From contig CACRSC010000273.1 in NCBI GenBank assembly GCA_902651635.1, forward strand, positions 669,849 through 733,848: a stretch of DNA of 64,000 nt. Direction: 5' to 3'. The DNA is from Mastigamoeba balamuthi. Taxonomy: Eukaryota > Evosea > Mastigamoebida > Mastigamoebidae. The position numbers were made by a program, and so were the translations under genes. How positions within the stretch are numbered: the stretch's first letter is position 1; each line of letters starts with the position of its first letter. Shown one piece after another: positions 1-9,944 of this stretch. The notes beneath the pieces are model-generated. The model saw only the letters and a list, made by a program, of their open reading frames with translations, was not told the origin of the DNA and searched no databases.

Positions 1-811
1 GGGTGGGGGATAGGTGGTGGTGGGTTTGCTCCTGCTGTGCGCTGCGGGCGATGCTGGCGATCTGTGTGCCGCCTCTAAGAGGACCGCGCGCAACGAGGTG
101 AAAAGAAAGCACAACGAATAGATAATTTCAAATATCTCTGATTCGTCTCTCTGGGATTGTTTGATTTTTGTCGCCCCGTCAATTCAGCCCAACTTCTGTT
201 TTGCCCTTAGTGTGGCCGGACGGTAGTCGACTAGTTGAGTGTAATTGTTGGGGAGAATTTTCTCATTTCTCTGGCTCGTCGTTTGTTCGGGGAGCTGCCC
301 ACCTCCAGCAGAGTGTGGTACCATCTATCCCACACCCACTTCCTTAGCTCGAGGGTCCACCATGAGCCCCACAGAGATGAGATCACCTGGGCTGTCCACA
401 TCCTCCGTGGAAGTTCTGAAGCTCCAGAGGGTTGTCACGATCCTGCCTGATGATGAAGCAGTCCGCAGCTGTGCTCTGAAGGGCTGTGCCCACACGCGAT
501 TGATGATGAAATCGTGATGTCATCTATGCTATTTGACGTCACCCATCTTGGAAATTTCCCATCTTCAAGAGCTAATTATCTCGTTGTTTCTTCATCTCCA
601 CCACGACACTGACCACTCCCACCCACCAACCCTCCCTTGCTGTGCAGATACCTCCCACAGCATGCGCCTCCCCTCTGGGGCGTCGGAGCAGTGTCGCATC
701 TGGTAAAGTTGAAACGGGCATCCGATCTCCGTTGGTTGCGCCCCCAGTGACGTCGGCACAATAGAATCTCACGGGCCGAGCGGCACGCGCGCCCCAGCCC
801 CACACGGCCCG
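1..811. other. Intergenic sequence, no gene recognised
   Basis: No open frame here has recognisable protein content. Two short overlapping frames at 235-517 show no known motif and no partner exon that I can find. The stretch is less GC-rich than the gene that follows and holds short T/C-rich tracts and TGACGTCA-like words near 525-542. It probably contains the 3' end of an upstream gene and the promoter of the gene that starts at 812. Confidence 0.5.
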
Positions 812-1865
812 ATGAACCACACCGACGAACCCCTCTGCGTCACCGTCGAGCGCGTGACGCGCGAGGCCCTGGCCTCGGGCGAGCTGCAGCCGCTGACGAC
901 GCGCGTCGTCGAGATACCGTATGAGGGCGACGCCACGCTGCCGCCGTGGATCGTCCGCGTGCGCCTGCCGCACCCCGCCGGCCTCAGCCCGCGCCCCTCG
1001 CCCGCCGTCTCGCCGTGCATCTACACGCCGCCCGCGCCCGCCGGCGGCGCGACGCCCGCGGGCACGCCGACGCCGCCGGCGCCGNGCATCTACACGCCGC
1101 CCCGCGCCCGCCGGCGGCGCGACGCCCGCGGGCACGCCGACGCCGCCGGCGCCGCCGTTCATCGTGCGGCCCATCGCGCGGCGCGTGTCGCCGTTCTGCC
1201 CGCCAGAGCCCGGGCTGACGGTGCGCCACCTGCCGTCGGGCCACAACCTGCTGCTCAACAAGTTCCCCGCGGCGGACCTCAGCCTGCTGGTATGCACGCC
1301 CGAGCCGCTGCCGCAGCGCGACCCGCTCGCGAGGACGGACCTCGAGGCGCTCGAGGACGCCGCCGAGGGCGCGTACAAGGGCGGCGTCACCGAGGCGCTC
1401 TGCTTCTACAACTGCGGCGCCGAGAGCGGGTCCAGCCAGTCGCACAGGCACGCGCAGCTCGTCCCGCGCACGGCGCCCAACGGCAGGCGCTACGTCCTCG
1501 ACGCGCTCTGCTCGCGCTACGCCGCGGCGGCGCCGGCGGAGATGGCGCCGGTCCGCGTGCCCGAGATGCCGTTCCGCCACGCGCTCGTGCGGCACTCGAT
1601 GGGCCCCGGCGCGTGGACCGAGGCGTACGAGACGCTGCTCAGGGAGGCGGCGGTGCCCGGGGCGGGGCACAACTTCCTGTGCACGTGCGAGTGGGCGCTG
1701 CTGGTGCCGAGGTCGAGGGACGTGCCCGAGCAGTGCCCGGGCGTCTCGGTCAACTCGCTCGCCTTCGTCGGGGCTCTGCTCGCCAAGAACGACGAGGCGC
1801 TCGCGGAGCTCGTCAAGGTGGGCCCCATGGAGGTCCTCAAGAGCGTCGCCTTCCCGCTCCCCTGA
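812..1865 (+). CDS. ATP adenylyltransferase / Ap4A phosphorylase (Apa2-type, HIT-like fold), frame broken at an N
   Basis: The family breaks diadenosine tetraphosphate with phosphate to ATP and ADP, using a histidine nucleophile. The C-terminal two thirds carry the family's marks: an NKFP stretch, then FYNCGAESGSSQ followed by SHRHAQLVP (the HxHxQ catalytic motif), then a WALLVPR segment and a conserved NSLAF segment near the end. The ATG at 812 opens the frame and the stop is at 1863-1865. The frame changes by one base between about 1085 and 1105, because a 68-nt block is present twice around an N. Reading the block once gives one protein of about 327 residues, the usual family length. I see no need for introns. 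Basis: motifs seen; function from family knowledge. A GalT-like enzyme is the less likely alternative because length and motif order fit Apa2 better. Confidence 0.82.
1017..1154. repeat. Imperfect tandem duplication of 68/69 nt around a single N (probable assembly join)
   Basis: The block at 1017-1084 is repeated at 1086-1154 with one extra C, and a single N lies between them at 1085. Both copies encode the same proline-rich segment (PAPAGGATPAG). The extra base shifts the frame, so the downstream part of the gene is readable only in the other frame. This looks like two contig ends overlapping across a gap rather than a biological repeat. Confidence 0.8.
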
Positions 1866-1996
1866 CCCCGCAGGACCCAGCCGAAGGGAGGGTGTCGCCG
1901 AGTACTAATAATCCGAACAGGAAAAAAACAGCACAAAAATTCAATTGCGCCCCTTCACAACGGGAAGATATGTGTATCTCTGCCCAGTCGCTAAAA

Positions 1997-3310
1997 ATGG
2001 GAGACGAGGTGGAGGAGATCAGTGAGCAAGAGTGGAGGGAGGAGCTCCGCAAGCGCGCCATCGAGGAGGAGAAGCGCTCGGGCCGCGCTGCTCGCAACAG
2101 CGCCGGCCCGCGTGCCGAATCCCGCATACTCGACAAGCGGAACGAGGTCGAGGCCCTCGACGCGACCTTCTCCGAACAGAAGGCACGCATCACCTCCTCC
2201 AATGGGCTACTGCCTCCCAGGCATGCAGGGAGCACATAAGCAGGCCCTGGAAACCGTCGTATCACTTACGATTGCAACTCAAACGCGGAAACCCGGTAGA
2301 GAGCGCACGATGAGATGCAGGATGTTCTGAAACGCAAGGACGAGGAGGTAGCACACAAGGCCGCGGAGCTCGATAAGACGCGGCAGCAGTTTAAGAGGTT
2401 TACGGACGTGCGTGTCCCTCGTTCACATACATCATGACCACAATCAGGTCTCAACAGAGAACTGCAAACACAGGAAAACGCCGAACGACTGCGCAAAGCT
2501 GAGCAGAAGTACATGGACGAGAAGCAGGAGCGCATCGACCGCGAGCGCGAGATAGAGCAGGCGAAGCAGTCGTATGAGCAGCTGCTAAAGGACCGCGCAC
2601 AGCGCGCCCTCGACTTGGAAAACAGTGACCATTAGCTCTCAAAACCTCCGCTCAAGCCGGTTTTTTCTCATCGCGGTTTGCGCGCAGTGATGCTGTACCA
2701 GAGGTACATGGCGGGCGTCGTGGAGCACTCAGACGAGTGGGCGGATGTCCGGGGTATCATTGACCGCTGGAGGACGCTGACGACGAGCGCTGCGCACCTC
2801 GAGGCGGCGATCGCGGCAAAGGCAAGCTCGATTGAGGAGCGCAAGCAGGAGGTGCAGAAGTTCACCGAGGCCAAGACCAACGAGGTGCTCGCGCTCGACA
2901 ACAAGATCGCGGTGCTCCAGAGGGAGCTCCAGGAGGTGTCGAAGCTCGTCTCCGAGGACGAGCGCCGCATCGAGAGCACAATCGCCTCCACGATGGACCG
3001 TATTGGGACCTTTGCTCAAGTGACCATGTAAGGACAGGACTCCGCTGTCTGATGACTCGGTTAGTTGTCGGGTCTCACGTTTCTCCCCTCGAACAGGGCG
3101 TGCGGTGCACTACTGCGCAGGGTGCAGCAGCACAGGAAGATCAAGGGGAGGCTTGTGATGACGACGCAGGACGCGGACCCGACGAGCGGCGACGTCGAGC
3201 ACTCTATCGCGCAGCTGGAGGAGGTCTGCGAGTACGCCACCAGCCTGAAGGACATCATCGTCTCATACAAGCAGCAGGGGGCACCTCAGTCTGTGCCAGC
3301 AACCCAATAG
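1997..3310 (+). CDS. CCDC42/CFAP73-like coiled-coil protein (DUF4200), flagellar
   Basis: This is a multi-exon gene for a charged, mostly helical coiled-coil protein. Exons seen: 1997 to about 2200; one around 2313-2408 (MQDVLKRKDEEVAHKAAEL); 2447 to about 2625; 2692 to about 3026; and 3097-3310 with the stop at 3308. The fourth exon has the family segment MLYQRYMAGVVEHSDEW, which matches the CCDC42/CFAP73 pattern of Tyr-Gln-x-Tyr followed by a helical tail. In Chlamydomonas and mammals this family belongs to the modifier-of-inner-arm (MIA) machinery of the axoneme or to sperm flagella. The joint between exons one and two is unclear to me. The start ATG at 1997 follows a short A-rich leader. 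Confidence 0.68.
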
Positions 3311-3865
3311 ACACCTTGCCCGCCGGCTTCGAATTCGCCATTTCATTCAGTTGTTACTTTCCGTAGTAGTATGGTAGATTTCTCTCTCTCTCTCTCTCTC
3401 TTTCTACAGGATTGCCCTGTCACTGGTCGGTGTTGTGGTGTCTCACAACTGGCCTTCTTTACATTACCACAAGTGACTCCGGCGCATTTGTCCAAGAGAG
3501 AAAGACCGCAGAAAACTCGCAGAATAACGGTTGGCAACTACAATAACGGACGGAAAAGTGCTCTTCCGACGAGAGATGCATCGGCGTCAGACCGCCACAC
3601 CCGAAATATCTTTGACAAGATATTTGTGTCTGTCTTTGTTCCTTTGGTTTTTGCCCACACTCGGCTCTCCCGGCGGGTCACACTGAGATGAGCTACTTCA
3701 GCCGCTCTCTCATCACGCGCTATGTCCCCAGCATCGCCCCCGTCTCCGACTACTTCGGCGACGGCCGCGACCGCGACGGTTCTTCCGCCCCCTCTCCTGC
3801 AGACCCGGCGCGAGACCCGCCAGAACTGAACCGCCCACACCCGCGCCCCTCCCGCAGACTCTGCC
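3311..3865. other. Intergenic region with a CT microsatellite
   Basis: The region holds a (CT)n run at about 3380-3401 and the leader of the zinc transporter gene. An upstream ATG frame starts at 3688 (MSYFSRSLI...) and runs past the transporter start in another frame. It has no family likeness and may be an upstream ORF in the 5' leader or chance. Confidence 0.5.
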
Positions 3866-5676
3866 ATGAGCGGCGAGGTCGTGGACCCCACGGCGAGCTT
3901 CAGGGGCTCGCCGACGGTCCAGTACTCGTCATCGGTCCCAATCGGGGGGTTCCGTACTGTGCGTTTCCCGATCTTTTATCCGATCGATCTTCCTGCCAAG
4001 ATTCCTCTTCCTCTTTCTCTCCGCGGGTCTTTCGCTGCGCCCTCCCCTGACGCGCCTGGCTTACTCCTCTTGGCGGCGCAGGGGAGCGAGCCGATGGAGA
4101 GGACGCCGCTGGTCGGGCACGAGAGCGCGGGGGCGTCGGCGAGCGCGGACTACGACTACAGCGTCCAGCGGCACGACCACGGCTCCTGCGGCAAGCACGA
4201 CCACGAGCACACCGACTGCCGCACCTTCTCGTTCTGGTGAGCCCGTCGCGTGGCCCGCACGGGGGGAGAGGAGGTGGGGGTGTGGGGTCTTGCGGGTGGG
4301 TGGGGTCCCCCCAGTCACGTCACTGATGACGTCCGCCCCCGTGATATTTCTCTCCCTCTCTCCCTTGTAAGGTCGGTCGCGATATTCACGCTGCTGTTCT
4401 GCATCGGCGAGCTGTTCGCGGCGGTGTGGACGCACTCGCTGATGCTGATGACGGACGGGTTCCACAAGCTGAGCGACGTCGTCTCGGTGTTCATCGCGTG
4501 GTGGGCCATACGCGCGGGCAAGCAGAGCGCGTCGTTCAGCATGTCGTACGGGTGGGCCCGCACAGAGGTCGTCGGCAGCCTCACCAACGCCGTCTTCCTG
4601 CTGTCGCTCTGCCTCTACATCCTCCTCGACGCCATCCCCCAGTTCATCAGTGCGCCCTGCCTGCCCTGCCCCGCTCCTTGCTCTCCTCTGCTGCTGCGTG
4701 CTGATGAGTGCGGGCGTGTCGCCGCAGACCCCGAGAACGAGACCGGCACCAGGACGGGCGCCATGGTCTTGATCGTCGTGTCGGGCGCTGGGCTGGTCGT
4801 CAACTTCATTGCCACCGTCATCTTCGCGTTCTCTGGGTAAGAAGCACGCGTTGTGGCTTCCCCCTCTCCCCTTTGACTGAGCGCCACCCTCGCAGCCAGC
4901 ACCACCACCACCACGGCCACAGCCACGGCCACGATCACGGCCACGACGAGCATGAGCATGAGCACGAGGAAATGGAGGACGAGGGGAAGATCGAGCACGG
5001 GAAGCCCGTGAGCCCGTGCGGCACCGACGGGGACGAGCTCGGGGAGCACGGCGACCGCGAGTGCAAGAAGAGGAAGGAGAGGCCCGCCATGGACCTCAAT
5101 GTCAAGGCGGTGTTCCTGCACTTCCTGGGCGACTCGATCACGTCGCTGTTCGTGCTCGTCATCGGCGGCCTGCTGTTCTTCTTCGCCACGCACACGGAAG
5201 CCCTGGAGTCGAGCGAGGACGAGTCCGGGTACAAGTGGCTGGCGTACATGGACCCCGCCGTCTCTGTCGTCATGATCGTGTTCATCCTCTGCACCACCCT
5301 GCCGCTGACGACCGAGTGCATCCGCCTGCTGATGCAGACGGCGCCCGAGACGATCAACGCCAAGCAGCTGCAGAGGGACCTCCTGCGCGTGGACGGCGTC
5401 CTCGGGGCGCACGCGCTGCACGTCTGGGAGTTCGTCCCCGGCACGACCGTGTGCACTGTGCACATCAAGTACCTCGAGGGCACCAACCCCCAGCCCGTCG
5501 TCCGCCGCACCATCGCGATGCTCCACGGGTACGGGATCCAGCACGTCACCGTCCAGCCCGAGGTCGTGCTCGCCAGCAGCGCCGCGGGGCAGTCGCCTGC
5601 CGCGCCGTGGCAGATCGGCACAGTGTCGCACGAGGAGTCGCAGTCGTGCGTAGTCAAGCATCTCGAGAAGAAGTGA
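3866..5676 (+). CDS. Cation diffusion facilitator zinc transporter (ZnT/CDF family)
   Basis: The protein moves Zn2+ (possibly other divalent metals) out of the cytosol or into organelles by proton exchange. Exons: 3866 to about 3957, about 4082-4236, 4372-4649, 4728 to about 4837, and about 4895-5676. Membrane segments are visible in SVAIFTLLFCIGELFAAVW, in the TM2 stretch with SLMLMTDGFHKLSD (the HxxxD metal site), in VFLLSLCLYILLDAI, in GAMVLIVVSGAGLVVNF, and in the pair after the loop (FLHFLGDSITSLFVLVIGG, again with HxxxD). A long His-rich loop (HQHHHHHGHSHGHDHGHDEH) sits between TM4 and TM5, as in ZnT1-like members. The cytosolic C-terminal CDF domain follows (LLRVDGVLGAHALHVWEF). An N-terminal His/Cys patch (HDHGSCGKHDHEH) is extra. 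Confidence 0.93.
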
Positions 5677-6049
5677 GGCACAACCGGGCCCTGAGGCAGC
5701 AAGACGCTTCAGGACTCGAGCCCCGCCACCCTTCGTCTCTCCGGTCAACACGCATCCACGAGTAGAGTACGAAACCACCCAAACCATTGGACAACTCTCA
5801 ATTGGGCATCCAACACCGCTCGCTTTGGTGGTGGAGGTGGAAGGCAGCGCCCATGTGCCGTTGTTGCAGCGCTTTCGGTGTGTGGCTTCGTCGGAGGGGC
5901 GGGTACTGGGGGGATACGGTGGGTGAAGGCTGTAGTGTGTGCGGTGCGTGCGTTCTGTGACGTGCTCGCTCTGGTGTTGGGGAGGGAGGAGGAGGGGTTG
6001 GTGGACTAAACATATCAAAGTCAGGTTATAGCGCGGGCTAGGGCGGCCC
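5677..6049. other. Short convergent intergenic region
   Basis: This separates the 3' ends of two convergent genes. The plus strand at about 5820-6005 is G/T-rich. I see no coding signal or structured RNA. Confidence 0.5.
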
Positions 6050-7352
6050 TCAGTGGCTCTGCTTGGCGAACATCTGCTGCTGCTGCTGGAGGCGCCCCAT
6101 CGCGCTGAGGTACTGCTGCGTGTACTGCTGCTGCAGCGCCAGCAGCTCCTTGGGCGACATGGGCCGCGGCCCGCCGCACTGCTGCTGCTCGTCGTACGCG
6201 TCCTCGGCGAGCTTGGGGCTCGTGAACACGGGCGGCACCGTCGGCAGCAGCCCCGCGCCGCCCGACTGTCGCACAGGCGACGACATTATCGGCACGGGCA
6301 CGGGGACCGGCACCGCCACCGGGACGATGACCGGCGCCATCATCGCCTGCGGCGGCGGCGTGGCGATCAGGGGCGGCTGCGGCTGCTTGATGCGGCCCGA
6401 CGACGCGCTCTGCGCAGGGCGGGAGAGGGGAAGGTCGGCGTAAATTGCCTGGACCGAATTGGAAAATGTTTATGAAATTCTGGTTCGGAGAATTATGCCG
6501 GGAGCAGCGCTGGGGGCGATGGCGAAGGACGTGCGCACCCTGCCGCGGCTCTTGCTCGACAGCTGCTGGTAGTACTGCTGCGCCACGTTGCTCTTGAGCT
6601 CGTTGTACTCCTTCCACGAGGCGCTGACGTCGGCGGGCGCCGGGGCGCCGCCCATGCCGAGCCGGCTGCGCACAAACTGCGCGGCCTGCGCGGCCTGGGG
6701 GCTCTGCTGGCACTTGCCCACGTCGGGCTGCGACCGCGACCTGCCCGCGGACATCGGCGTCGAGCCTGGCACGTTGGACGTGCTCTGCGACCTCGCGGGG
6801 AACGCCAGCGACGTCGCGGGCGGCGGGGGCGACGACGACGACGGCATCGACATCGAGAGCGGGGCCCTCGCGTCGAGCACGGCCGACGCCGACGCGTGCA
6901 GGCGCAGGTTGGGCGCGCGGCCCGGCGCCGGCGCTCCGATCGTGAACGTCGGCAGTGCCGCGGTCGACAGAGAGCGCTGCAGAGCGAGCGAGGGGCGAAT
7001 GACGCCCACAGTCAGCTGACAATTAAAACCCAATTTCAATTAAATTGGAGCCACACGAAAACAAGAAACAGCGCGGGCAGCACAACGAGGTCCCAAGCCG
7101 CGCGCGGGGGTGGCGAGGGGCGATGGGGGATGGCGGGGCTACCGGGTCGTTGCGCGCTGGCAGCGTTCCCTGGTGGCGACGCGGCATGGCGATGGGGCGC
7201 TGCGCGGGCGTGAAGTCGTCGTCGTCATCGAGTATGCCCGGCGGGAGGCACGCAGCCGCGCCGGCGTACGCGTCGCACGGCGTGAGCGTCACCGGGTCGT
7301 CATCGATATCGAGAACGCGCAGCGGAGTGCGCTGAGCAGGAAGCGAAGACAT
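6050..7352 (-). CDS. Unknown low-complexity protein, three or more exons
   Basis: I do not recognise this gene. Reading on the minus strand, a first exon begins at the ATG at 7352 (MSSLPAQRTPLRVLDID...), with an acidic DDDDD patch. A second exon runs from about 6990 down to about 6500 and is rich in Ala, Ser and Pro, with a short helical part (SWKEYNELKSNVAQQYYQQL). A third, from about 6419 to the stop at 6050-6052, has a Val/Pro repeat (VPVAVPVPVPVPI) and a Gln-rich helix near the end (LLALQQQYTQQYLSAMGRLQQQQQ). Codon bias and GC match neighbouring real genes, which supports coding. Exon joints are approximate. It shares a divergent promoter with UTP6. Confidence 0.5.
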
Positions 7353-7952
7353 GCGCTGACAGAACCGCTCGAGAGAACCGCTCCCGACGAGAGGCCGCGT
7401 GCGTTATTATGAGCGCGTTTGCGGGTTCTGCGGGGCGATTAGTCGCGTATTTGCGACAACGGGGGTGGGCCGGTGGGGGGTGGTGTGCGTGTGCGTGGGG
7501 GGGAGGAGGTTCGAGACGCGGACAATATGAGTATTCGGGTTAGGCGCGAGGTGTGGTACAGAATCTATCGGCGCATCAAGAATAGATGAAAATAGCCCTC
7601 ATACTCGGCCTGTATCTTTGTGGAAATTACCCGTCAGGCATAAAAGCCCATTGCTCTTCCCGTGCGGCCGCATATTCCCCGAGAGCAGAGCCCGCCCGCG
7701 ACCTGCGCACACACGCTCGGGCGGCTGAAATGGCCGGCACATGTTCTCGCCCGATTACAGAACGGGCAGTCTGCGTCTCGACATATCCGGAATAGCACTC
7801 GGGGGCGCTTCCTTTAGAATTCGCAGGAAATGCTGCGCACCATTCGGCAGGATATTTGCAGAACACACAACTAAATATCGAGATTTCCTTGATGCCATCA
7901 TCAGTGCTGTGGGCGATAAATCTCCTCATTCGAATCTTTTCCTGACGTCGCG
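7353..7952. promoter_or_regulatory. Divergent intergenic region between the unknown gene and UTP6
   Basis: About 600 nt separate the two start codons. The middle part (7550-7640, 7790-7930) is richer in A/T than the flanking genes and includes AGAATCTATCGG and CTAAATATCGAGATT words like those seen before other genes in this window. No coding exon is evident. Confidence 0.4.
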
Positions 7953-9891
7953 ATGGCGGACGCAGTGCGCGATGTGCTGCAGGGCATGGGCGTGGAGCTG
8001 AGCATGCTCCGCCACCACAAGGTCTTCAGCGACGCCGAGATCCCCGTCATCGTCCGCCGCCGCACGGACTTTGAGTACCGCCTGCGCCGCAAGCCCGCCG
8101 ACCGCGCCGACTTCGCGCGCTACATCCGCTACGAGCTCGCCCTCCAGAGCATCCGCGAGCGCCGCATCGAGCGCCTCGGTGCGGCAATACCCGTCGTTTG
8201 CGCCGGGAAAATCGTCGCTGAGACGCTCTCCTGTGCTCTCTCTTCACTGCAGGCATCAAGCGGATGAAGATCATCACGTTCGGGGGCCTGAGGCACCTGC
8301 ACTTCATCTTCGCGCGCGCGCTGCGCAAGTTCCCCGGGGACATGGCGTTCTGGTCGCAGTACATCGAGTTCTGCATGAAGACGGGCGCGTTCACGCGGCT
8401 GGCCGAGGCCATGAGCCGCGCGCTGAGCCTGCACCCGCTCGAGGACGGGCTCTGGGTGCTGGCGGCCAAGTGGGAGTACGAGCACAACTGCAACATGGGC
8501 AACGCGCGGGCGCTGATGCAGCGGGCGCTGCGCATGAACCCCGGGAGCTCGAAGCTCTACGTCGAGTACGCCAAGCTCGAGCTGCTCTACGTCGAGAAGC
8601 TGCGCACGCGCCTCGAGCTCGCCGGCGGGACGCCCGACGCCATCAAGCCCGCCAGCGCCGCGCGGGTCAGCGCCCCCGAGGGCCCCGACGCCCCCGACAC
8701 CTCGGCCGACGCCTTCGAGAGCGGGCTCGCGGCCGGCGAGGCCAACGAGGGCTCCAACTCGTTCTTCCGTGCCGAGATCCCCAAGCTCATCTACGACGCT
8801 GCCGTGGCCAGTGCGACGCCCTCCCTCCCTCTGGGCACCCTCCAGCACCTCGCGCTCAGCCGCTCCCTCGCTCCCGTGCAGAGTTCCCCAGCGACGTGGA
8901 CCTGAGGGTCCAGTTCCTGCGCCTGTTCCTCGCGTTTGACGGCACCGAGCACGTCCAGCGCCAGGTCGTCGAGTCGATCGAGCGCGACTTCCCCGCCTCG
9001 GCCAAGAGCGTCTCCGCCATCGCCTCGTGGACCGCGGCGACCAGCGGGTCCCCCGCGGCCTGCAAGGTCTACGAGCGCGCCCTCGCGTCGGCGGACGCCG
9101 CGGTGGCCGAGCAGCTGTGGGAGTCGTACGCCGAGCACGCCCGCTGCGCGGCGTCGCTCGACCTCAACACGCTGACGGCCTTCGAGTCCAAGACCGCGGC
9201 CAAGGCCGTCGCCGCGCTCTGCCAGAAGGCCCACAAGGCCAAGCAGGCCTCTGCAGCGATCTACCTGCGCTGGATGGTCGCGCTCGCGTACCTCGGCGAC
9301 GAGGCCAAGTGCGCCGACGTTGCCAAGCAGGCCATCCGCGCGCACCCGGCGTCTGCCGAGCTCGCCGCCGCCCTGGAGGTCGTCTGCCCCGAGGCCGTCG
9401 CCGACGCCCCCGAGCCTCCGAAGAGCGCCCCCGCGGGAGTCAGGGCCGACTACGCGCTGCGCCAGGTCCGCTGCAAGATCGCCTCGGGCGCGCCTGTCAC
9501 GGAGATCATGTCGCTGTGCAACACAGCGTGCACGGAGCTGCCGAGGGCCAACGCGGCGGTCCTGAGGGAGAAGGCAGCGATCGCTGTCGCTCAGGCCAGG
9601 CCGGCGGCGGAGGCGCGCACGGCGTTCGACTGGGCGCTGTCGTGGCCGACGACTGCGGAGCTCGTGCGCGAGTGCGTCAAGCGGAGGGACGAGGTGGGCC
9701 AGCTGAGGGCCTACGACAGGGCGCTGAGGGGTACAGCGCTCGGGCGCACCGACGCGAAGCTCTGGCACGAGTGGATGCTCGACGAGCAAAACGCCGGACG
9801 TCTCACCGCCGCCGAGACCGTGTACCGCCTCGCCAAGTCCACTCTGGATAACTGCATGCCGTTCGTTGAGGCCACGGCATCTTCAATCTAA
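7953..9891 (+). CDS. UTP6: UTP6, U3 snoRNP / SSU processome HAT-repeat protein
   Basis: UTP6 is part of the UTP-B complex that acts with U3 snoRNA in early 18S rRNA maturation in the nucleolus. Three exons fit: 7953-8178, 8253-8810 and 8882-9891, with introns 8179-8252 and 8811-8881, both GT-AG. The N-terminus has the family pattern of a short helix followed by HHKVFSDAEIPVIVRRRTDFEYRL, then the HAT (half-a-TPR) repeats: FWSQYIEFCMKTGAFTRL, LWVLAAKWEYEHN, ARALMQRALRMNPGSSKLY. The C-terminal half is a run of further helical repeats that ends with a LWHEWMLDEQNAG segment. About 597 residues, the normal family size. The next gene is convergent and only about 50 nt away. Confidence 0.9.
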
Positions 9892-9944
9892 GAGACTAGC
9901 ACGAACAATACAACACGTTGGTGCCTTCGTTTAACTCGCCATTC

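Noticed and set aside
572-1390. Long minus-strand open frame opposite the Ap4A phosphorylase
   Set aside because: It is Arg/Gly/Ala-rich shadow of a GC-rich gene and crosses the assembly join; no family likeness.
4615-6018. 467-codon minus-strand frame under the zinc transporter
   Set aside because: Shadow of the transporter; His-rich loop appears as Val/Met runs, no domain.
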